Positions 17,505 through 25,867 of a stretch of DNA of 64,000 nucleotides are shown here, in pieces (positions within the stretch are counted from its first letter, which is position 1; every line of letters starts with the position of its first letter). The stretch spans positions 2,796,973 to 2,860,972 of the forward strand of contig NZ_PDJD01000001.1 in assembly GCF_002563925.1 (NCBI RefSeq), written 5' to 3'. A program made the position numbers and the translations under genes. The DNA is from Serinibacter salmoneus. Its GTDB lineage: Bacteria > Actinomycetota > Actinomycetes > Actinomycetales > Beutenbergiaceae. The notes beneath the pieces are model-generated. The model saw nothing but the letters and a program-made list of their open reading frames with translations, was not told the DNA's origin and did no database searches.

Positions 17505-17532
17505 GCGGCGGCACGGGTATCCGTGCCGCCGC
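17505..17532 (-). terminator. Terminator hairpin after the His-rich/ArsR operon
   Basis: GCGGCGGCACGG (17505-17516) pairs perfectly with CCGTGCCGCCGC (17521-17532) around a 4-base loop GTAT. It lies 59 bases beyond the stop of the His-rich gene on the minus strand. Confidence 0.8.
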
Positions 17533-17590
17533 CCCTGAGCGCGCCATTCGAGTGCGCTCCGTGATTGCTCCCCCGTGGGGAGCGGGTCAC

Positions 17591-17884
17591 TCAGTGCTCG
17601 TCGTAGTGCTCACCGTGTGCGGCGTGCTTGTGGCCGTTGTGCACGTAGTCGGTGTGGTCACCGTGCGCCACGGCCTCGTGACCGCAGTCCGCGCCGTGCG
17701 CGTGCTCGGCCGGCGTGTGCTCCGCCACGTCGCCGTGCTCGTCGTAGTGGTCACCATGCGGGGCGTGGTGGTGCCCGTCGTGCACGTAGTCGGTGTGGTC
17801 ACCGTGCGCCACGGCCTCGTGACCGCACTCGGCGCCGTGCGCGTGCTCGGCGGTGGTGTGCTCGGCCTTCATCTCGATGCTCAT
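17591..17884 (-). CDS. His-rich metal-binding protein with an internal tandem duplication
   Basis: A 97-residue cytosolic protein (no signal) made of two near-identical blocks of about 45 residues, each reading approximately AEHAHGxxCGHEAVAHGDHTDYVHxGHxHAxHGxHYDEH. Each block has one Cys and about a dozen His, arranged like a zinc or nickel store or chaperone. ATG 17884 has an AAGGAG site and overlaps the stop of the ArsR-type sensor by four bases, so sensor and binder are co-translated. Single-block relatives occur in other actinobacteria and proteobacteria, sometimes labelled as zinc transporter components, though nothing here is membrane-spanning. Metal identity is inferred from the neighbouring sensor. 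Confidence 0.75.
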   Translation of the reverse strand: MSIEMKAEHTTAEHAHGAECGHEAVAHGDHTDYVHDGHHHAPHGDHYDEHGDVAEHTPAEHAHGADCGHEAVAHGDHTDYVHNGHKHAAHGEHYDEH

Positions 17885-18225
17885 CGTGGGTCTCCTTCGG
17901 GGGTGCTGACTGTCTCGTGGTGGGCGTGTCCCTCGCGGACGTGGTCGAGCGCATCGGCGACCACGTGCGTCACGTGGGTATCGACGACCCGATAGAGCAC
18001 GGACCGACCCTGCCGGTCCGCCTCGACCAGCCCCGCCTGGCGCAGCGTTCGCAGGTACTGGGACACCAACGGCTGGGACAGGCCCGTGGTCTCCACCAAC
18101 GCGCTCACCGTGGTCGGTGCGCGGTCGATGAGGATCAGCAGGCTGAGCCGACCGGGTGAACCCAGGACCTTGAACAGCTCCGCCGCCTGCGCGATGCCGG
18201 TCTCGTCGTCCACGCACACCACCAT
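17881..18225 (-). CDS. ArsR/SmtB-family zinc-type metal sensor repressor
   Basis: A 114-residue winged-helix repressor. The recognition helix region reads VSALVETTGLSQPLVSQYLRTLR and the wing VEADRQGRSVLYRVVD. The C-terminal alpha-5 helix carries D82, H84, H95 and E98, exactly the Asp-x-His-(10)-His-x-x-Glu zinc site of SmtB/CzrA sensors. Such repressors leave DNA when zinc binds. The frame is open to a start at 18294, but ATG 18225 is preferred because the palindromic operator at 18235-18258 would otherwise lie inside the coding region. It likely represses its own operon, which includes the His-rich protein. Confidence 0.85.
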   Translation of the reverse strand: MVVCVDDETGIAQAAELFKVLGSPGRLSLLILIDRAPTTVSALVETTGLSQPLVSQYLRTLRQAGLVEADRQGRSVLYRVVDTHVTHVVADALDHVREGHAHHETVSTPEGDPR

Positions 18226-18234
18226 GCCAGACTC

Positions 18235-18258
18235 ATGCAGATATTGCAATGTTTGCAT
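18235..18258. promoter_or_regulatory. Putative ArsR/SmtB operator
   Basis: A 24-bp imperfect palindrome, ATGCAGATATTGCAAT followed by GTTTGCAT, with the perfect core ATTGCAAT centred at 18246.5. AT-rich against the local GC, it lies 10 bases upstream of the preferred repressor start. The form matches the 12-2-12 type operators of zinc-sensing ArsR proteins. Confidence 0.7.
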
Positions 18259-18298
18259 GTTAGTGGGAAGGGTTCTCGGACTCAGTACCAGCACGGAC

Positions 18299-19369
18299 TC
18301 AGGCCATCGTCACCGCGTGCGCGCGCCGCACCACCTCGGCGAGGTCACCGGACCCATCCCACCAGGTGAGTTGCCGGCGGGCACCGTCCCGCCCCGCCAG
18401 CAGATCGGCCACCCCGCCGCGCACCCGGTCCCGGTCCGGGCCGAGCGCGTCGTCCACGTGGGCGAGCAGTTCCTCGACCACCGCGGCCGCGGGCGCCGGC
18501 CGCAGGTCCCGCGGGGAGATGAGGTCACCGGTCAGGCCGCTGCGCGCTGCCCGCCAGCCCATGATCCGCAGTAGCTCGATGCGGGTGTCTGCCGGTGGTC
18601 CCGTCTGCTGCGCCGCGGTCTCCACCAGGGCACGGACCAGGCCCGCGAGCGCCACGGCGTGCTCCACCTCGAGCGTCACATCGCACACCCGTACCTCCAC
18701 GGTCGGGTAGCGGGCGGACAGCCGCGCGTCGAAGTACACCATCCCCGTATCCAGCAGGGCGCCGGTCCCCACCAGCGCCCGGACGGTGCGGTGGTAGGCC
18801 TCGGGGGTGCCGAACGGTGCGGTGGGACCGGCGCTCGGCCAGCGGCGGAACACCAGCGATCGGTAGCTGGCGTACCCGGTGTGCTCGCCCTGCCAGAACG
18901 GGGAGTTGGCACCGAGCGCCACGAGAACCGGGAGCCACGGCCGGATCCGGTCCAGCACGTGGACCCCCTCGGCGTCGTCCGCCACCCCCACGTGCACGTG
19001 CGCACCGCACGTGAGTTGCTCACGCGCCGTGGCCGCCACGAGCTCGCGGATGCGCTCGTACCGCTCCCCCGGGCTCAGCACGGGCGTGCCCGGCAGGGGC
19101 GAGGACCCGAGGGCCACGATGTCGGCCCCGGCGCACTGCGCCGCCTCCTGGGCACGACGGCGCGCGGCACGCAGGTAGGTCGCCATCTCATCGAGGGTGG
19201 TCGCCACAGGTGTGGAGATCTCGACCTGCTGCTCCTGCAGCTCGCCCTCCAGGGTGATCCCGTCCGCCCCACGGCCCTCACCCGAATCGAGGACCATGCG
19301 CGAGACCGCCACGGGTTCCCCACCGCCGCCGACGAGCAGGTACTCCTCTTCCACACCGAGTGTGCGCAC
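18299..19369 (-). CDS. YbdK-type carboxylate-amine ligase (GCS2 family)
   Basis: A 356-residue member of the glutamate-cysteine ligase 2 family. Visible motifs: N-terminal TLGVEEEYLLV (acidic metal ligands), VEISTPVATTLDEM, CGAHVHVGV and the arginine-containing YPTVEVRVCDV. YbdK proteins are ATP-dependent and have only weak glutamate-cysteine ligase activity, so the true substrate is uncertain. In mycothiol-making actinobacteria a glutathione role is unlikely. GTG 19369 begins the conserved region; the frame extends to 19429 with unconvincing Arg/Pro-rich sequence. It is transcribed toward the metal-sensor operon. Confidence 0.85.
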   Translation of the reverse strand: MRTLGVEEEYLLVGGGGEPVAVSRMVLDSGEGRGADGITLEGELQEQQVEISTPVATTLDEMATYLRAARRRAQEAAQCAGADIVALGSSPLPGTPVLSPGERYERIRELVAATAREQLTCGAHVHVGVADDAEGVHVLDRIRPWLPVLVALGANSPFWQGEHTGYASYRSLVFRRWPSAGPTAPFGTPEAYHRTVRALVGTGALLDTGMVYFDARLSARYPTVEVRVCDVTLEVEHAVALAGLVRALVETAAQQTGPPADTRIELLRIMGWRAARSGLTGDLISPRDLRPAPAAAVVEELLAHVDDALGPDRDRVRGGVADLLAGRDGARRQLTWWDGSGDLAEVVRRAHAVTMA

Positions 19370-19430
19370 AGTCGGCAGTATGCGCCCGCGCGGTGCCGTG
19401 CGGGGGGATCGGGGCCAAACCCGCGCCACC

Positions 19431-19436
19431 TACCCT
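19431..19436 (+). promoter_or_regulatory. TACCCT -10 box, leaderless start
   Basis: TACCCT ends six bases before the GTG at 19443. This is the spacing expected when transcription begins at the start codon. Confidence 0.5.
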
Positions 19437-19442
19437 GGAGGG

Positions 19443-19877
19443 GTGCGACCCTCCCCCGACACCAACGATCAGCCCACCACCGCCGAGACCACCGCGACCG
19501 GCGTCGGAGCCGAGCCGCGGCGCCGCGTGGCAGCGGGCGCGATCGCGGACACCCTCGCCGTGCTGCTCTTCGTGCTGATCGGGCGGGACACCCACCACGA
19601 CTCCGGCGTGCTGGCCGGGCTGCTGGGCACCGCGTGGCCGTTCCTCCTCGCGGCGACCCTCGGGTGGGCCGTGACCCGCGCGTGGCGCGCCCCGGCACGG
19701 GTGTGGCCCACGGGCGTGATCGTGTGGGCGGTCACGGTGCTCGGTGGCCTCGCCCTGCGCGGCGTCACCGGCGGCGGCCTGTCCGGTGGGTTCCCCCTGG
19801 TCACCGCGATCGCGCTGGCCGTGCTCCTGCTGGGCTGGCGAGCGATCGTCGCGCTGGCCACGCGCCCCCGCCGCTGA
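19443..19877 (+). CDS. DUF3054 membrane protein
   Basis: A 144-residue integral membrane protein with four predicted helices after a Thr/Ala-rich cytoplasmic N-terminus. The pattern DTLAVLLFVLIGRDTHH, GTAWPFLLAATLGW and VTVLGGLALRGVTGGG matches the actinobacterial DUF3054 family, whose function is unknown. It is predicted to be leaderless (TACCCT six bases upstream). It diverges from the YbdK-type gene and converges with the symporter gene, separated by the hairpin at 19951-19994. Confidence 0.8.
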   Translation: MRPSPDTNDQPTTAETTATGVGAEPRRRVAAGAIADTLAVLLFVLIGRDTHHDSGVLAGLLGTAWPFLLAATLGWAVTRAWRAPARVWPTGVIVWAVTVLGGLALRGVTGGGLSGGFPLVTAIALAVLLLGWRAIVALATRPRR

Positions 19878-19950
19878 CCTGGCCCGAGCAGGTCGCCGCG
19901 CGCGACACCCCGCGCGCCTCACCCGGCAGGAGGACCACCCGAACGCGGGA

Positions 19951-19994
19951 CCACCCCGGCTCGCGCCCGAGGGGCAAGGCGCGAACCGGGGTGG
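19951..19994. terminator. Bidirectional hairpin between DUF3054 and symporter genes
   Basis: CCACCCCGGCTCGCGCC (19951-19967) pairs with GGCGCGAACCGGGGTGG (19978-19994), 15 of 17 positions, around a 10-base loop. It lies 16 bases before the symporter stop codon region and likely serves both convergent genes. Confidence 0.7.
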
Positions 19995-20010
19995 CCGGTA
20001 TGGGAGGGAC

Positions 20011-21813
20011 TCAGGCCGGTTCGGTCAGCGCTGCCTGCTCCGGCTCGGCGCCGCCGGCGTCCTCACCGCCCTCGGCGGGCGGGCGCGCCGCGGGCCAGCG
20101 GCGGTCGGCCCACACCCCGATCAGGGTGCCGCCGGCGATGAGCGCGGCGATGGTGGCCACGGCGGAGAGGGAGAGTCCGTGGCCCGAGGCGATGCCGAAG
20201 GTGCTGAACAGCACGTACATCGAGATCATCGTGCCCATCACGAACCCCGCCATCCGGTAGCGGTAGGGCCACGGGTACATCTCCACCACGTGGTTCTCCG
20301 GCAACTGGTAGGGCGTCTCGCGCGGCCAGAGGCGCCCGAGGGCGAGGATCAGCAACGAGGTGATCACGAACAGGATCGCCGAGACGTGCATGAAGTGCAG
20401 GCCGGCGTCGGCCACCTGGGCGGAGAAGACCGTCTGGGAGAGTCCGTAGCAGACCACGAAGAACGCCAGCCCGATGTTGGCGGCGCGGGAGGAGACCCGC
20501 TTGGTCACGTACCCGAGCAGGATGATGGTGAAGATCGGCACGTTGAAGAAGCCGTTGACCATCTGCAGCCAGGTGAACAACCCGGTGCCGGTGTACATCA
20601 GGAACGGGGAGGCGAACAGGCCGATCAGCGCCACGACGATCGCGAACCACTTCCCGGACCTCACCACCTTCGCCTCGGGGGCGTTCTTGCCGAAGTACGG
20701 CTTGTACACGTTGGTGGCGTACAGCGTGGAGGCGGAGTTCAGCACCGAGTTGAACGTGGACAGGATCGCGCCCATCAGCGCCGCGGCCACGAACGCCAGC
20801 AGCGGCACGGGCAGCACCTGAGCGGCGAACAGCGGGTAGATCGAGTCGCTGGTCTGCCCCTCGGGCACCTCGATGAGGGCCTGCGCGGCCATGATCCCGG
20901 GGATGATCAGCATGAACGGTGTGAGCACCTTCAGCAGGCCGGCGATCAGCACGCCCTTCTCGGCCTGCGCGAGGTTCTTGGCGCCCAGCGCCCGCTGGAT
21001 CACGGACTGGTCGGTGCCCCAGTAGTACAGGTTCACCAGGATCAGCCCGGTGATGGCGGCCGTGAAGGGCAGGTTCGGGTCGTCCGCGGCGCCGAACGCG
21101 TTGAACTTCTCCGGATCGGTGGTCAGGAACCGGTCCAGTCCGGCGGAGAACCCGCCGCCGTCGATCCGGCCGAGGAACCAGAAGCCGAGGACGGGCACCA
21201 GCAGGCCCCCGATGATCAGCGCGATGCCGTTGATGGAGTCCGAGATCGCCACGGCCTTGAGCCCACCGAAGATGGCGTAGGCGCCGCCGACGACGCCGAT
21301 CAGCCACACGAAGATCGTCACCGAGGCGAACTGGGAGATCCCGAACAGCTCCGGCACGTTGAACATGCCCGAGAGCGCCACCGCGCCCGCGTAGAGCGTG
21401 ACCGGCACGAGGTTCACCACGTACAGCACGAGGAAGAGGATCGTGACGAAGTTGCGGGTGCCGGGACCGAACCGGCTCTCGATGAAGTCCGGGATGGTGG
21501 TGATGCCCTGCTTGAGGTAGCGGGGCACCAGGAAGAGGGCCACCACGATGAGGGTCACGCCAGAGAAGACCTCATACCCCATCACCGCCATGTTGACGTC
21601 GTAGGCGTTCGCGGACATCCCCACGAAGTTGGAGGCCTGCAGGTTGGTCAGCAGCAGGGAGCCGGCGATCACCCAGCCGGAGAGGGACCGGCCGGCCAGG
21701 AAGTAGCCGTCGCTGGAGTCGAACTTGGTGCCCCGCACCCGCATCACGGTGATGACCGCCACGATCACCATGAACAGCAGGAACAGGGATACGAGCCAGG
21801 CTGTCTCGCTCAT
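20011..21813 (-). CDS. Sodium:solute symporter (SSS/SLC5), probable galactoside or sugar carrier
   Basis: A 600-residue transporter with about 14 membrane helices. Family signatures include DGYFLAGRSLSGWVIAGSL, TNLQASNFVGMSANAY, FIESRFGPGTRNF, the central GLKAVAISDSINGIAL and NLYYWGTDQSVIQRALGAKN, which is typical of SGLT-type sugar carriers. Transport is sodium-driven uptake across the cytoplasmic membrane. It diverges from a LacI regulator and a GH36 alpha-galactosidase, so an alpha-galactoside (melibiose- or raffinose-like) or galactose is the likely substrate by context. The ribosome site AGGGGGAT precedes ATG 21813. The C-terminal 35 residues are a hydrophilic Pro/Glu-rich tail. Confidence 0.88.
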   Translation of the reverse strand: MSETAWLVSLFLLFMVIVAVITVMRVRGTKFDSSDGYFLAGRSLSGWVIAGSLLLTNLQASNFVGMSANAYDVNMAVMGYEVFSGVTLIVVALFLVPRYLKQGITTIPDFIESRFGPGTRNFVTILFLVLYVVNLVPVTLYAGAVALSGMFNVPELFGISQFASVTIFVWLIGVVGGAYAIFGGLKAVAISDSINGIALIIGGLLVPVLGFWFLGRIDGGGFSAGLDRFLTTDPEKFNAFGAADDPNLPFTAAITGLILVNLYYWGTDQSVIQRALGAKNLAQAEKGVLIAGLLKVLTPFMLIIPGIMAAQALIEVPEGQTSDSIYPLFAAQVLPVPLLAFVAAALMGAILSTFNSVLNSASTLYATNVYKPYFGKNAPEAKVVRSGKWFAIVVALIGLFASPFLMYTGTGLFTWLQMVNGFFNVPIFTIILLGYVTKRVSSRAANIGLAFFVVCYGLSQTVFSAQVADAGLHFMHVSAILFVITSLLILALGRLWPRETPYQLPENHVVEMYPWPYRYRMAGFVMGTMISMYVLFSTFGIASGHGLSLSAVATIAALIAGGTLIGVWADRRWPAARPPAEGGEDAGGAEPEQAALTEPA

Positions 21814-21871
21814 TGCTCATCCCCCTTTGGATGGTTGCGGCCCCCATCGTCGGGGACTCGGTGACCGGGAA

Positions 21872-21885
21872 TCTACACGAGTAGA
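21872..21885. promoter_or_regulatory. LacI-type operator O1
   Basis: TCTACACGAGTAGA, a near-perfect palindrome with half-sites TCTAC/GTAGA, centred at 21878.5, nearest the symporter start. Confidence 0.7.
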
Positions 21886-21905
21886 GTTCACCCAGGCAAG
21901 AGTCA

Positions 21906-21919
21906 TCTTCTCGAGTAGA
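21906..21919. promoter_or_regulatory. LacI-type operator O2
   Basis: TCTTCTCGAGTAGA, the same palindrome with one weakened half-site and the CTCGAG centre, centred 34 bp from O1. The three operators are spaced about three helical turns apart. Confidence 0.65.
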
Positions 21920-21937
21920 CCGTTGGCATCTCAACGC

Positions 21938-21951
21938 TCTACTCGGGTAGA
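21938..21951. promoter_or_regulatory. LacI-type operator O3
   Basis: TCTACTCGGGTAGA within CTCTACTCGGGTAGAG, the best-matching site, centred at 21944.5, 32 bp from O2 and 57 bases before the regulator start codon. It probably mediates autoregulation. Confidence 0.75.
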
Positions 21952-22008
21952 GTCTCGGCACTGGTACCGCCCCACGCGGAACCGGTCCACGCATGCAAGG
22001 AGGCAGCG

Positions 22009-23025
22009 ATGCAGACGGCCAGGGTGACCCGAGCGGATGTCGCGCGCGCGGCGGGGGTGAGCACCGCCGTCGTCAGCTACGTGGTCAACGGCGGCCCGCG
22101 GCCGGTCGCCGCGGAGACCGCCACGCGGGTCCGGGAGGCCATGGCCACCCTGGGTTACCAGCCTGACCTCACCGCCCGGGCCCTCAAGCGCGGCTCCAGC
22201 CAGACGCTCGGCCTGATCCTCATGGACACCCTCAACCCCTTCTTCGCCGAACTGCACCAGGAGCTCCAGCGCGCCGCCGCCGCGCACGGCTTCCACCTCG
22301 TCGTCGGGGAGTCCCACGGCGATGCGCAGGTGGAGCAGGAGCTCATCACCGAGCTCATCGGGCGCCGCGTGGACGGCCTGCTGCTGATGAGCTCCGGGGA
22401 GCGCTGGCGCTCCGAGCCCGTGCCCCACCCGGGCGCGCCGGTCACCGTGCACCTGGACACCGCCGGCGCGCTGGCCGGCCGACACACCATCGGACCGGAC
22501 GCCCAGACCGGGGCGCGCGACGCCGTCGCCCACCTCGCCGACCACGGCGCCACCCGAATCGGCCTGGTGATCGGCCCGGAGGGGCTGGCCACCCCCGACC
22601 CGCGCCTCGCCGGCTGGCGCGCCGAACTCGCCGAACGCGGCCTGACCGAGGGACCCATCGTGATCGAGGAGTGGAGCAACGCCGGCGGCTACCGCGCGGT
22701 GCGGGACCTCCTGGCCCGCGGCGACTTGCCCGAGGCTCTGCTCGTGGCCTCCGACGCCCAGGCGATCGGCGCCCTGCGCGCCCTGCACGAGGCCGGGATC
22801 GACCTGCCCACCGGCTGTCGGGTGGCGAGCTTCGACGGCACCCACGCCGGCGGGTACACCTGGCCCGCGCTCACCTCCGCCCGCCAGCCCACCGCCGCCA
22901 TGGCCGCCGCGGCGCTCGAGGTGATCACCGACCCCGGCCGCGAGAGCGCCCACCGCAGTTTCCCCGTCGACCTCGTGATCCGCGAGTCCTGCGGCTGCCC
23001 CGCCACCCCTCCCCGCAACGCCTGA
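22009..23025 (+). CDS. LacI-family transcriptional regulator of the alpha-galactoside locus
   Basis: A 338-residue repressor. The N-terminal helix-turn-helix reads VTRADVARAAGVSTAVVSYVV followed by the hinge helix ALKRGSSQTLGLILMD. The remainder is a periplasmic-binding-protein-like sugar sensor (NPFFAELHQELQRAA, GRRVDGLLLMSSGE, DAQAIGALRALHEAGIDLP, FDGTHAGGYTWPALTS). It sits between the symporter (divergent) and the alpha-galactosidase (31 bases downstream, same strand). It is expected to bind the three palindromes upstream and to release them on binding a galactoside. ATG 22009 has an AGGAGG site. Confidence 0.92.
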   Translation: MQTARVTRADVARAAGVSTAVVSYVVNGGPRPVAAETATRVREAMATLGYQPDLTARALKRGSSQTLGLILMDTLNPFFAELHQELQRAAAAHGFHLVVGESHGDAQVEQELITELIGRRVDGLLLMSSGERWRSEPVPHPGAPVTVHLDTAGALAGRHTIGPDAQTGARDAVAHLADHGATRIGLVIGPEGLATPDPRLAGWRAELAERGLTEGPIVIEEWSNAGGYRAVRDLLARGDLPEALLVASDAQAIGALRALHEAGIDLPTGCRVASFDGTHAGGYTWPALTSARQPTAAMAAAALEVITDPGRESAHRSFPVDLVIRESCGCPATPPRNA

Positions 23026-23056
23026 GCACGATGACACCCGCCCCGGAAGGACCCCG

Positions 23057-25342
23057 ATGACCACTGCGACGCCCCCCACCGAGGCGCCCCTCACCGCGGC
23101 GTCGACCCGCACCCTCGCCATGCGCGCCGCCGGCGTGGGCCTGGTGCTGGACCTGAGCGAGCGCCATCTGCCCGCGATCGTGCACTGGGGCGCCGACCTC
23201 GGCCCCCTCACCGCCGCCGACGCCGCCACCCTCGCCGCCACCCAGGTGAACCCGACCGGCCTCAATCAGGTGGACGAGCCGGTGCGCCTCGCGCTGCTGC
23301 CCGAGGCGCACGCCGGGTGGCCCGGCCGCCCCGGCCTCGCCGGCTCGCGGGCGGGCCGGGCCTTCTCGCCCCGGTTCACGGTCACCGAGACCCTCCTCGA
23401 CGGCGCAGCCTGGCGGAGCGAACACGCCGACGTGGGTGCGGCGCACCTGCGGGTGGAGGCGCGGGACGAGCGCAACCATCTCGCCCTGACGCTCGAGATC
23501 GAACTGCTGAGCGACGGTGCACTGCGCACCCGTGCGCGGGTCACCAACACGGCCGCCGACACGAGCACCGACTCGGCCAGCGGGGACTACCACCTGGACG
23601 CCCTCGCTCTGGCCCTCCCCGTGCCGCGGGAGGCGAGCGAGATCCTCGACTTCGCCGGACGCTGGGCCCGCGAGCGCACCCCGCAGCGCTCCCCCTTCGG
23701 CGTCGGCACGCACCTGCGGGAGAACCGCCGCGGTCGCACCGGCGCGGACTCCGCCTACCTGCTGCACGCCGGCACACCCGGATTCGACTTCGCCACGGGT
23801 GAGGTCTGGGCCGTGCACACCGCGTGGAGCGGGAACCACGTGCACTACGCCGAGCACCTCTTCTCCGGGGAGCGGGTGCTGGGCGGTGGCGAACTGCTGC
23901 TGCCGGGCGAGGTGGTGCTCGCGCCGTCGCAGTCCTACACCTCCCCCTGGCTGTACGGCTCCTACGGCGGAGGGCTGGACGCCGTCGCCCACCGCTTCCA
24001 CCGCTACCTGCGCTCCCGGCCGCAGCACCCGGCCACGCCCCGACCGGTCACGCTGAACGTGTGGGAGGCGGTGTACTTCGACCACTCGCTGCAGCCGCTG
24101 CTGGACCTCGCGGACCTCGCCGCACAGATCGGGGTGGAGCGCTACGTGCTGGACGACGGCTGGTTCGGCGCCCGCCGCGACGACACCGCCGGACTGGGCG
24201 ACTGGGTGGTCTCCGCCGAGGTGTGGCCGGACGGACTGACCCCACTGATCGAGCACGTCACGGGCCTGGGCATGCAGTTCGGGCTCTGGTTCGAACCGGA
24301 GATGGTCAACCTGGACTCCGACATCGCGCGGGCGCACCCGGAGTGGATCATGACCGCCGACCCCGACCGGCTCCCGGTCGCCAGCCGGCACCAGCAGGTG
24401 CTGAACCTGACGATCCCGGAGTGCTACGCCCACATCCGCGACGCGATGGTGGCCGTACTCGAGGCCAACGACATCGCCTACCTCAAGTGGGACCACAACC
24501 GCGACCTCGTGGAGGCCGGGACCGCCGCGACCGGTCGGCCCGCGGTGCACGAGCAGACCCGGGCGTTCTACCGGCTGGTGGACGAGCTCAAGGAGCGCTT
24601 CCCCGGGCTGGAGATCGAGTCCTGCGCCTCCGGTGGCGCCCGCATCGACCTGGGGGTGCTGGAGCGCACCGACCGGGTGTGGACCTCGGACTGCATCGAC
24701 CCGCTGGAACGCCAGCTCATGCACCGCTGGACCTCCTCGCTGATCCCGCCGGAACTCATGGGGGCACACATCGCCTCCGGGGTCTCCCACACCACCGGGC
24801 GCTGGCACACCCTGGGGTTCCGGGCGGCCACCGCGATGTTCGGGCACCTGGGGATCGAGTGGGACCTGCGCGCCGCCTCCGCCCAGGAACTGGCGGAGCT
24901 GACGGCGTGGATCGCCTTCCACCGCGCGCACCGGGACCTGCTGCACGGCGGCGACCTGGTGCGGCTGGACACCGGCGAGGAGACCCTGATCGGGCAGGGC
25001 GTGGTGGCACCGGATCGCACCCGTGCGCTGTACAGCCTCGCGAGCGTGGCGGGCGCCGTGACGAGCATGCCGGGGCGGGTGCGGCTTGCGGGGCTGGACC
25101 CGGCGCGGCGCTACCGGGTGCGGCCGGTGTTGCCGGCCGGTGAGGCGGTGGGGGTGCTGCCGCCGCCGTGGTGGGGCATCGGCTCCGGCGGCTTCGGGGC
25201 GCTCGGCGCCATGACCGCCGAGCAGATCGCGGCCGCCCCCGGCGTGGAGCTGAGCGGCGCGGCGCTGGGGAGCGTGGGCGTGGTGCACGCCCCGGGGATT
25301 CCCGAGACGGCGGTGCTGTACGAGGCGGTGGCCGTGGACTGA
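23057..25342 (+). CDS. Alpha-galactosidase, GH36
   Basis: A 761-residue glycoside hydrolase releasing terminal alpha-1,6-galactose from melibiose or raffinose-type sugars. The order is an N-terminal beta-sandwich (about 1-330), a catalytic barrel (about 340-650) and a C-terminal beta domain. In the barrel, YVLDDGWFGARRDD, LWFEPEMVN and YLKWDHNRD are clear. Asp479 in KWDHN is the nucleophile by family alignment and Asp545 in SDCIDP the acid/base. A CASGGARID motif supports the tetrameric long GH36 type. No signal peptide, so it acts in the cytoplasm on sugar brought in by the divergent symporter. It is probably co-transcribed with the LacI gene. Confidence 0.93.
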   Translation: MTTATPPTEAPLTAASTRTLAMRAAGVGLVLDLSERHLPAIVHWGADLGPLTAADAATLAATQVNPTGLNQVDEPVRLALLPEAHAGWPGRPGLAGSRAGRAFSPRFTVTETLLDGAAWRSEHADVGAAHLRVEARDERNHLALTLEIELLSDGALRTRARVTNTAADTSTDSASGDYHLDALALALPVPREASEILDFAGRWARERTPQRSPFGVGTHLRENRRGRTGADSAYLLHAGTPGFDFATGEVWAVHTAWSGNHVHYAEHLFSGERVLGGGELLLPGEVVLAPSQSYTSPWLYGSYGGGLDAVAHRFHRYLRSRPQHPATPRPVTLNVWEAVYFDHSLQPLLDLADLAAQIGVERYVLDDGWFGARRDDTAGLGDWVVSAEVWPDGLTPLIEHVTGLGMQFGLWFEPEMVNLDSDIARAHPEWIMTADPDRLPVASRHQQVLNLTIPECYAHIRDAMVAVLEANDIAYLKWDHNRDLVEAGTAATGRPAVHEQTRAFYRLVDELKERFPGLEIESCASGGARIDLGVLERTDRVWTSDCIDPLERQLMHRWTSSLIPPELMGAHIASGVSHTTGRWHTLGFRAATAMFGHLGIEWDLRAASAQELAELTAWIAFHRAHRDLLHGGDLVRLDTGEETLIGQGVVAPDRTRALYSLASVAGAVTSMPGRVRLAGLDPARRYRVRPVLPAGEAVGVLPPPWWGIGSGGFGALGAMTAEQIAAAPGVELSGAALGSVGVVHAPGIPETAVLYEAVAVD

Positions 25343-25462
25343 GCGGACCCACCGGCGCCGGCCTGGGTGGCAGGTGTACCCGACGCGCGGTGATCCCGCC
25401 AGAGCCGTAGGCTCGGGACAGCAGTGGAGTTCCCCCCGACCCCTCGCCTGTGAGAGTTGCGA

Positions 25463-25867
25463 ATGAGCGACGCACCACCCAGAGACTGGCGCACCGTCGT
25501 GGTGGACGACGACCCCGACATCCGCCACCTCATGGAGCTCGCCGCACAGCGCGCAGGCACCACGGTGATCGCTACCGCCGAGGACGGCCCGGGCGCCCTG
25601 GCCACGATCCTGGAGCACGCCCCCGATCTGGTGCTGCTCGACGTCTCCCTGCCCGGCATGTCCGGCCTCGAGGTGCTGTATCACCTCGTCTCCGCGTTGG
25701 GGGGAAGCACCGCACCACGCCCGCGCGTGGTGGTGGTCTCCGCGAGCGTGGGCCCGATCGACCGGGAACGCACCACCGCCGCGGGGGCGGATGCGTTCGT
25801 ACCGAAGCCGTTCCGGGTCCGGGACCTCGCCAGCACCCTCGCCGGCCACATCGCGGCCTGGAGATGA
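25463..25867 (+). CDS. Stand-alone response regulator receiver protein
   Basis: A 134-residue single receiver domain without an output domain. Acidic residues D15-D17, phospho-acceptor D60 (LVLLDVSLPGMSGLE), the switch Ser in VVVVSAS and K115 (FVPKPF) are all present. It is the first gene of a seven-gene overlapping operon, and its stop overlaps the histidine kinase start (ATGA). Such stand-alone receivers often relay phosphate or act as allosteric switches. TAGGCT about 45 bases upstream (around 25409) may be the operon's -10 box. ATG 25463 is chosen over an in-frame TTG at 25457 because a GAGAG site fits it. Confidence 0.88.
   Translation: MSDAPPRDWRTVVVDDDPDIRHLMELAAQRAGTTVIATAEDGPGALATILEHAPDLVLLDVSLPGMSGLEVLYHLVSALGGSTAPRPRVVVVSASVGPIDRERTTAAGADAFVPKPFRVRDLASTLAGHIAAWR

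Noticed and set aside
17591-18217. A 208-residue frame joining an Arg/Gly-rich leader to the His-rich protein
   Set aside because: The leader is out of frame with the ArsR-type gene it overlaps; ATG 17884 has a good AAGGAG site and the ATGA coupling.
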